NCBI RefSeq assembly: GCF_002982075.1
Contig: NZ_PUEJ01000015.1
Coordinates: 60,342 to 124,341, forward strand
DNA from: Labrys okinawensis
GTDB taxonomy: Bacteria; Pseudomonadota; Alphaproteobacteria; Rhizobiales; Labraceae
DNA: 64,000 nt
Direction: 5' to 3'
The stretch's first letter is position 1. The number at the start of each line of letters is the position of its first letter. The position numbers and the translations under genes were made by a program. The notes under the pieces were generated by a model. The model saw only the letters and a list, made by a program, of their open reading frames with translations. It had not been told where the DNA came from and searched no databases. Shown piece after piece: positions 58,563-64,000 of the stretch.

Positions 58563-59297
58563 TCAATGCGGGCTCGCCGTCGGCCGCACCACGATCTCGC
58601 TGACATCGACGTCGTCGGGCTGGCCGATCGCATAGAGCAGCGAGGCGGCCACGGCCTCCGGGCTGATGGTAACGGCGCGGAACGCCTTCATCGCTTCCCG
58701 CGCGGTGGGGTCACCGATCGAGTCGGCGAGCTCGGAGGTGGTAGTGCCAGGCGAGATCACCGTCACGCGGATGCGGTCCGTTTCCTGGCGCAGCCCATCC
58801 GAAATGGCCCGCACCGCGAATTTGGTGGCGCAATAGACCGCAGCGGTGGGCGAAACGTGATGGCCGCCGATCGAGGAGACGTTGACAATCTGGCCCGCCC
58901 CCTGATCTTCCATGATCGGCAACGCCGCGGCGATGCCGTAAAGCACGCCCTTGATGTTGACATCGATCATCCGGTCCCATTCCGCCAGGCGCAGTGCCGC
59001 CAGGGGCGAGAGCGGCATCACGCCGGCATTGTTGACCATCACGTCGAGCCGCCCGAAGGCCTGGCGCGCGAAACCGGCGAAGGAGGCGACCTCGGCCTGC
59101 GAGGTCACGTCGAGGGCACGTACCCTCACCTCGCCGCCATTGGCCGCGATCGCCGCGGCAAGCTTCTCCAGCCTGTCGGTGCGGCGCGCGCCGATCACCA
59201 CCTTGGCGCCCGCTGCGGCCAGCATCCTCGCGCTGGCTTCGCCAATACCGCTGCTGGCGCCGGTGATGGCCACGACTTTTCCTGCAATTGCACTCAT
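58563..59297 (-). CDS. SDR-family oxidoreductase
   Basis: The 244-residue short-chain dehydrogenase has the NAD(P) motif TGASSGIG (about 13-20), NNAG near 88-91, active-site Ser in IVNVSSIGG and the catalytic YCATK. Arg at GARRT suggests NADP. It is the last gene of an operon with a second SDR and an Atu4866-domain protein, 39 bp after its neighbour. AAGGA precedes ATG 59297. Substrate unknown. Confidence 0.92.
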   Translation of the reverse strand: MSAIAGKVVAITGASSGIGEASARMLAAAGAKVVIGARRTDRLEKLAAAIAANGGEVRVRALDVTSQAEVASFAGFARQAFGRLDVMVNNAGVMPLSPLAALRLAEWDRMIDVNIKGVLYGIAAALPIMEDQGAGQIVNVSSIGGHHVSPTAAVYCATKFAVRAISDGLRQETDRIRVTVISPGTTTSELADSIGDPTAREAMKAFRAVTISPEAVAASLLYAIGQPDDVDVSEIVVRPTASPH

Positions 59298-59336
59298 CTC
59301 ATGATCCTTCGTTTCATGTCCGCTCGCGGAGCGGCA

Positions 59337-60191
59337 TCAGGCCTTGGCCGGCTCGGGGAAATCGGCGCTCAGCGTCGTCTCGGCCCAGCTCTCGAAATTG
59401 TGCCGCTGCGCCTCCAGCCGCTCGCGGGCGATGCGCAGGGCCGGCGCGCCAAGCAGCAGGCGCAGCGGCGGTTCCGGCGCCTCGACCGCCTTGATGATGG
59501 CGAGCGCCGCGCGGGCGGGATCGCCGGGCTGCCGGCCGGAGATGGCACGGGTCTGCTCGCGACGCCGGCCGGCGGTCTCGGCATAGTCGGCGATGACAGT
59601 GGGCGCCTCGACCATGGAACGGCCGGCCCAGTCGGTGCGGAAGGCACCCGGCTCCACGATCGTCACCTTGATGCCGAGCGGTGCGACCTCCTGCGCCAGC
59701 GATTCCGACAGCGCCTCCACAGCGAATTTGGTGGCGTGGTAGTAGCCGGTCGCCGCGAAGGCGACGAGGCCGCCAAGGGAGGAGATATTGACGATATGCC
59801 CGCTCCGGCGCATCCGCATGCCGGGCAATATCCTCTTGGTGACGCCGACCAGGCCGAAGACATTGGTCTCGAACTGAGCCCGAATTTGCGCGTCCTCATC
59901 CTCCTCGATCGCCGCCAGATAGCCATAGCCGGCATTGTTGACGGCGACGTCGACGCGCCCGAACCGGGCCTCGGCCGTTGCGACGGCTCGGTCGATCCCG
60001 CCGGCATCGGTCACGTCGAGTTCGATGGCGAGCGCTCGCCCGCCATGGGCGGCGGCAAGATCGGCCAGGGCCTCCGTCCTCCTTGCCGCGAGGACCGCCC
60101 GCCATCCCCTGGCAAGAACGGCCTCGGCCAAGGCCCGGCCGAGGCCCGAAGAGGCCCCGGTAATGAACCAGACCGGTGTTTGGATTGTCAT
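59337..60191 (-). CDS. SDR-family oxidoreductase, second
   Basis: The 284-residue short-chain dehydrogenase has TGASSGLGRALAE (about 12-24), AARRTEAL for NADP, VNNAGYGYLAAIEE, and catalytic YYHATK. The C-terminal 60 residues, with the lid region RREQTRAISGRQPGDPARAA, resemble the extended group of SDRs acting on hydrophobic substrates. GAGGA precedes ATG 60191. Middle gene of the Atu4866-SDR-SDR operon, divergent from a LysR gene. Confidence 0.92.
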   Translation of the reverse strand: MTIQTPVWFITGASSGLGRALAEAVLARGWRAVLAARRTEALADLAAAHGGRALAIELDVTDAGGIDRAVATAEARFGRVDVAVNNAGYGYLAAIEEDEDAQIRAQFETNVFGLVGVTKRILPGMRMRRSGHIVNISSLGGLVAFAATGYYHATKFAVEALSESLAQEVAPLGIKVTIVEPGAFRTDWAGRSMVEAPTVIADYAETAGRRREQTRAISGRQPGDPARAALAIIKAVEAPEPPLRLLLGAPALRIARERLEAQRHNFESWAETTLSADFPEPAKA

Positions 60192-60242
60192 ATCTATATC
60201 CTCGCTCTCGATCGGAGCGCGGGGCTCCGGGCCGGCGGCCGC

Positions 60243-60617
60243 TCAGCGGCGCCGGAACACCATGCCGCCGTGATGCAGCGTGTCGCGGTCGACGAATTGG
60301 CCATCCGCGGTGAAGCCGGTGTCGTCCCAATAATCGATGTGGGAGCCGCGAACCTCGTAGCGGCCGCGATAGGCGCTCCTGCGGCTGCCGCGTGCTTCGT
60401 CGTAGCGTCCGTTCGGCAGCAATTCCTGGCGGACATAGCCGTCATCCGTGACCCACATTCCCACATAGGCGTGTTCAGTCATCTTCGCTTCGCTTTCGGT
60501 GATCTGCCCCCGGGCGGGAGCCCGCGTGTCCGTGGCCGGTGCCGGGTTCGTTCCTGCCAGCAGGATCGGGATCACCCCATGCATTGCAATCCGTCCGGCA
60601 ACGCTGCGATGGACCAT
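60243..60617 (-). CDS. Atu4866-domain protein, probably exported
   Basis: The 124-residue protein has a hydrophobic N-terminal segment (about 8-26) and a C-terminal domain (about 46-124) of the Atu4866 family: YVGMWVTDDGYVRQELLPNG followed by RYDEARGSRRSAYRGRYEV and HIDYWDDTGFTADGQFVD. The family is a small ligand-binding beta-barrel with no known function. ATG 60617 follows GAGGAGG by 6 bp; ATG 60623 and 60650 are alternatives. It is the first gene of the operon with two SDR genes, facing the LysR gene across a palindrome. Confidence 0.8.
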   Translation of the reverse strand: MVHRSVAGRIAMHGVIPILLAGTNPAPATDTRAPARGQITESEAKMTEHAYVGMWVTDDGYVRQELLPNGRYDEARGSRRSAYRGRYEVRGSHIDYWDDTGFTADGQFVDRDTLHHGGMVFRRR

Positions 60618-60730
60618 CGCCATCCTCCTCGCGTCAGGGGCCTGTTTCATGCGCAGCCGACGGTCGGCTTCGCTGGAAAACACCCTAGACCGATCGATTG
60701 GAGCGATCGAGTTGCCAATCGGAAATAACC

Positions 60731-60749
60731 TGGTTAGATTATCTAACCA
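60731..60749. promoter_or_regulatory. Perfect 19-bp palindrome abutting the LysR start codon
   Basis: TGGTTAGAT (60731-60739), one central T, and ATCTAACCA (60741-60749) form a perfect palindrome that contains the LysR T-N11-A pattern. The last A of the arm is the base directly before the ATG at 60750. There is no room for a ribosome site, so the LysR message may be leaderless. It likely controls both directions. Confidence 0.75.
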
Positions 60750-61658
60750 ATGGCAGATATTTTCGAAGGCATCTCCACCTTTATCGCTGTCGCGGAGGCC
60801 GGCAGTTTCCGCCTCGCGGCCGAGCGGCTGGGCGTCACCCGCTCGGCCGTCAGCCAGGGCCTGCAGCGCCTGGAGGATCGCCTCGGCGTCGCCCTCGTGC
60901 AGCGCACCACGCGCAGCGTGCGCCTGACCGAGGCGGGTGAACAGCTCTGCCAGGCCGTCGGACCGGCCTTGTCGGAGGTGAATACGGCGCTGCGGGCGGT
61001 TCAGGACGAACGCGGGCGCCCGACCGGCACGCTCCGGATCAGCGTCTCTTCGATTGCCGAGACCTTCCTGTCCGGCGCGGCTCTGACGGGGTTCCTGCAG
61101 GCCTATCCCGGCATCCGGCTCGACCTTACGGTGACGGATGAGGAAGACGACATCGTGCGGGCCGGTTTCGATGCCGGGGTGCGGCTGGGCGAAGTGATCG
61201 AACAGGACATGATCGCCATTGCGGTCTCGGGCGAGCAGCGGCAATTGGCGGTGGCCTCCCCCGACTATCTCGCCCGCCGCGGCGCTCCGCAGCATCCACG
61301 CGATCTGCTGGCCCATGACTGCATCGGCTGGCGCGCCCGGCCGGACCTTGCCCCCTATCGCTGGGAGTTCACCGAGAATGGCCGCGACTTCGAGATCGCC
61401 GTCGAGCCCAAGGTGACGACCAACGACATGGCCACCATGATTCGGCTGGCCCGCGCCGGTGCCGGCATCACCTTCGGCGTCTACGACACCTTCCGCACCT
61501 ATCTCGATCGCGGCGACCTCGTGCCGCTGCTCGAGGCCTTCGGCCCCCCCTTTGCCGGCTTCTATCTCTATTACCCGCGCCGCCAGCGCCAGCCGGCGAA
61601 GCTGCGGGCGCTGGTCGATCATCTGCGCCTGTGGACACGCCATCACGGCATATCGTGA
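60750..61658 (+). CDS. LysR-family transcription regulator
   Basis: The 302-residue protein has the LysR helix-turn-helix (FIAVAEAGSFRLAAERLGVT, then RSAVSQGLQRLEDRLG, about 9-50) and an effector domain typical of LysR proteins that control SDR/reductase genes. It is divergent from the Atu4866-SDR-SDR operon and so its probable target is that operon. A perfect palindrome sits immediately before ATG 60750. Inducer unknown. Confidence 0.92.
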   Translation: MADIFEGISTFIAVAEAGSFRLAAERLGVTRSAVSQGLQRLEDRLGVALVQRTTRSVRLTEAGEQLCQAVGPALSEVNTALRAVQDERGRPTGTLRISVSSIAETFLSGAALTGFLQAYPGIRLDLTVTDEEDDIVRAGFDAGVRLGEVIEQDMIAIAVSGEQRQLAVASPDYLARRGAPQHPRDLLAHDCIGWRARPDLAPYRWEFTENGRDFEIAVEPKVTTNDMATMIRLARAGAGITFGVYDTFRTYLDRGDLVPLLEAFGPPFAGFYLYYPRRQRQPAKLRALVDHLRLWTRHHGIS

Positions 61659-61840
61659 GATGGACGGTCCAAGACGCTCCGCTTTCGCAAGGTCAGGTCG
61701 TTTCGCAGCCGTGCGGATTGGCCAAAGCACTTGCTTCGGTGAATTGACTGGGTAAGCGGGATAAAATTGACGCAGATGCGATTGACAGCCAGACCTAAAC
61801 CGACAACGTGGAAGCGAATGCTTCTACAGCGCAGGACGAG

Positions 61841-62725
61841 ATGACCAATCCGCTTCAGCAGATTTTCCGCCGTGTACGACCGGCAAAATCGAAAGAAGAT
61901 ATCGAAGAATTCCATTTGACCGATGGATATGTTTTCTCCGAGCCTTCGCCGCAGAATGCCGTCGATTTGATTCCGGGCTGGAATCATGCCTTCCCGTCGG
62001 AACTGGGTATCCAGGCGGGCCCCGCCCATATGCACGAGGATGGCAGGATCCATTGGGCCCTCGAACAATTCGGGCCCATTGCCGGCCGGCGCGTTCTCGA
62101 ATTGGGACCTCTGGAAGCGTCCCATTCCAGGATGCTGGACAGACTCGGTCCGGAGGTCCTCGATGCCGTGGAAGCCAATAAGAAGGCTTTCCTGCGCTGC
62201 CTGATCGCCAAGGAGATCTTCAGGCTGCAGCACGCCCGTTTTCACCTCGGTGACTTCGTCAAATGGCTGGAACGAAAGGACCCGCCCTATGACCTCATCG
62301 TTGCGTGCGGAGTTCTCTACCACATGGAAGAGCCGCTGCGATTACTCGAGCTGCTGGCGGCCAGGACGGACGCGATCTATGTCTGGACGCATTATTTCGA
62401 CGAGACATCGATGCCGCCCCAAGATCTCAGGCGGGTGCCGTTCAAGTCACAGAAGCCCCCTTACCAGGAAATTTGCGAAGAAGTCGCGTTTCGCGGCATG
62501 ACTGTCAGATTGCATGAGCGCAGTTATTACGGCGCATGGAAGAAATCGGCATATTGCGGCGGTCCGGTCAATCGACATTACTGGATGGAGAAGGAAGACC
62601 TTCTGGCGGTTCTAGGCATCCTGGGGTTCGACGATTTGCGCGTCGCCCATGACGAGCCTCAGCACGTCAACGGTCCGGCATTCTCCGTCTTCGCCCGGCG
62701 AACGGTTCGGCAGGCTGAGAGATAA
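61841..62725 (+). CDS. SAM-dependent methyltransferase, class I
   Basis: The 294-residue protein has SAM motif I at VLELGPLEASHSRML (about 84-98), motif II-like DAVEANK and FHLGDFVKWL, and motif IV-like DLIVACGVLYHMEEP, a pattern shared with CmoB-like and DUF1698 methyltransferases. The second half (WTHYFDETSMPP, YYGAWKKSAYCGGPVN) is not recognised and may form a substrate domain. ATG 61841 is chosen over a GTG at 61808. No biosynthetic neighbours are present, so it is an orphan. Its substrate is unknown; a surface glycan or small metabolite are possibilities. Confidence 0.78.
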   Translation: MTNPLQQIFRRVRPAKSKEDIEEFHLTDGYVFSEPSPQNAVDLIPGWNHAFPSELGIQAGPAHMHEDGRIHWALEQFGPIAGRRVLELGPLEASHSRMLDRLGPEVLDAVEANKKAFLRCLIAKEIFRLQHARFHLGDFVKWLERKDPPYDLIVACGVLYHMEEPLRLLELLAARTDAIYVWTHYFDETSMPPQDLRRVPFKSQKPPYQEICEEVAFRGMTVRLHERSYYGAWKKSAYCGGPVNRHYWMEKEDLLAVLGILGFDDLRVAHDEPQHVNGPAFSVFARRTVRQAER

Positions 62726-62931
62726 AACAAGGTGTTGGGCCGGCGGATTTCATCCGTCGGGGCATCAGGACCAAGCCGAACAAGAACGAGCGCCAAAAGA
62801 AAAGCCCCCTGGTGCTCGAGCAGGAATTCCGGGCCGATACATCGCCGAGAGGCCGAGCATCTGTGAGGCGCCCGGCAGGGGGCCGCCGGGGCCTGTGGAA
62901 TGGCCGGGTGGATGAGAACCAGCTCTTGATG

Positions 62932-63921
62932 TCAGGCGCTGCGAGGCTTCGGCTTGAAGCGGCGCCAGATCGGCGCGACGACATAGCTGATTACCGGAAT
63001 TGTCACCAGTCCCACGGCAATCCCGGCCAGTCCCGAGCCCGCGGCCTGGACCAGCCATGACACCACTCCGCCGGCTGCCGGCAGGCTGTGCGCGGCCGCT
63101 TCGGCGGCCTCGTGGAGAAGATGGCTGAGAGCGCCAAGGCCGTAGGCCTCGAAGCCGTGCAGAATGATGCCGCCGCCGACCCAGATCATCGCGGCGATGC
63201 CGACGAGGCCGAGCGCCTTCAGGAAATAAGGCATTCCCACCACGAGCGCCCGGCCCATTGCACGCAACGGCCTGCCCGCAGGCGAAGAAGAGGCAGTCCT
63301 GGCCATCGCCACACCGAGATCGTCGGCCTTGACGATGAGGGCGACCGCGCCATAGACCGCGGCCGTAATGCCGATACCGACGACGGCCAGGATAACGGCC
63401 TGCGCCACGAAGCCGCTGTCGGGAACGGAACCGAGCGTGATGGCCATGATCTCGGCCGAAAGAATGAAGTCCGTCTTGATCGCACTCGCGACTTTCTGGT
63501 CCTCGAAGGACTGCGCATTGGGGTTGATCGAAGCGAGCTCCGCTTCATGCTGATGGGCGGCGTGGGGCACGACGAGCTCGTAGATCTTCTCCACGCCCTC
63601 ATAACACAGATAGACACCGCCGAGCATCAGCAGGGGGGTGATCGCTTGCGGTGCGAACAGGCTGAGCACAAGCGAGGCGGGCAGGAGGATCAGAAGCTTG
63701 TTCTTGAGCGAACCGGCGGCGATCTTGCCAATGATCGGCAATTCCCGTTTGGCGGCGAATCCGGTGACGTAGCGCGGCGTGACGGCGGCATCGTCGATGA
63801 CGACACCGGCGGCTTTGGCGCCCGCCTTGGCGGCCTGACCGGCAATATCGTCCAGCGATGCCGCAGCCACCTTCGCCAGAGCGGCGACATCGTCGAGAAG
63901 GGCGATCAGGCCAAGACTCAT
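62932..63921 (-). CDS. DUF808 multi-pass membrane protein
   Basis: The 329-residue protein begins MSLGLIALLDDVAALAKVAA and contains the DUF808 pattern VVIDDAAVTPRYVTGFAAKR and ELPIIGKIAAGSLKNKLLIL, with about seven hydrophobic segments. It is related to E. coli YedI, which has no known function. GGGGGTG precedes ATG 63921. It converges with the methyltransferase gene; the 206-bp gap between them has no clear terminator. Confidence 0.88.
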   Translation of the reverse strand: MSLGLIALLDDVAALAKVAAASLDDIAGQAAKAGAKAAGVVIDDAAVTPRYVTGFAAKRELPIIGKIAAGSLKNKLLILLPASLVLSLFAPQAITPLLMLGGVYLCYEGVEKIYELVVPHAAHQHEAELASINPNAQSFEDQKVASAIKTDFILSAEIMAITLGSVPDSGFVAQAVILAVVGIGITAAVYGAVALIVKADDLGVAMARTASSSPAGRPLRAMGRALVVGMPYFLKALGLVGIAAMIWVGGGIILHGFEAYGLGALSHLLHEAAEAAAHSLPAAGGVVSWLVQAAGSGLAGIAVGLVTIPVISYVVAPIWRRFKPKPRSA

Positions 63922-64000
63922 GGCACCCCCAATTCAGCTCCAGAGCAGTCCATACTGGAGGGGCGAGCCTGATTTCAAGTCCAGGAGCGTCATCCCCCTC

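Noticed and set aside
1..64000. CRISPR array, prophage or tRNA genes
   Set aside because: No regularly spaced identical repeats, phage structural genes or cloverleaf-type sequences were noticed on reading both strands; a dedicated tRNA scan was not possible.

Overview
The window is a contiguous piece of a high-GC alphaproteobacterial chromosome, most likely order Hyphomicrobiales (Rhizobiales). The evidence is the housekeeping order lysC-ptsP-prfA-prmC, CarD next to a 7Fe ferredoxin, a rhizobial-type porin, an Atu4866-domain protein, glnK-amtB, and palindromic intergenic repeats typical of that order. The genus cannot be fixed from sequence alone. No rRNA, tRNA, CRISPR array, prophage or intact insertion sequence was seen. 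Coding density is high.

Layout. 1-4.7 kb: aspartokinase tail, PtsP (EI-Ntr), release factor 1 and its methyltransferase. 4.8-6.8 kb: CarD and two tandem paralogous FdxA-type ferredoxins. 6.9-14.3 kb: a CocE-type hydrolase downstream of a complete peptide ABC importer, separated by a nested inverted-repeat element. 14.5-16.5 kb: glnK-amtB, with a possible sigma-54 promoter. 16.5-22.8 kb: nuclease-like protein, M48 lipoprotein protease, an amidohydrolase paired with an ammonia-lyase-like protein that lacks the MIO-forming triad, a glyoxalase II-like hydrolase and a cupin. 22.8-23.5 kb: AbrB/VapC toxin-antitoxin pair. 23.5-32.2 kb: the complete kdpFABC-kdpDE potassium system, with an extra 27-codon membrane microprotein and a hairpin-bearing spacer at most junctions. 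32.2-38.7 kb: arginine/lysine exporter with its LysR regulator, Nudix, VOC protein, aldo/keto reductase, a Phd/PemK-like module, HAD dehalogenase, HNH nuclease. 38.7-39.7 kb: no convincing gene. 39.7-48.9 kb: MFS pump, Fe(II)/2OG-type oxygenase, DUF983 protein divergent from a MocR regulator, DUF2778 transpeptidase-like protein, NCS2 permease, APH-family kinase. 49-57.5 kb: porin, arsC with an MFS partner, HbpS-like and DUF899 proteins, an exported M20 peptidase, a BCCT transporter. 57.9-63.9 kb: DsbA, an Atu4866-SDR-SDR operon divergent from a LysR regulator, a methyltransferase, a DUF808 membrane protein.

Themes. Several units fit scavenging and stress physiology: peptide import plus peptide hydrolysis, ammonium uptake with PII, high-affinity potassium uptake, osmolyte uptake, arsenate reduction and efflux. 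The less ordinary content is (i) the ammonia-lyase homologue with an altered active site; (ii) several intergenic repeat families, including a five-copy element of about 100 bp and paired palindromes within kdp; (iii) perfect inverted repeats that abut the start codons of regulators; (iv) a duplicated ferredoxin with a palindromic leader. No single locus is a clear new defence or biosynthetic system.
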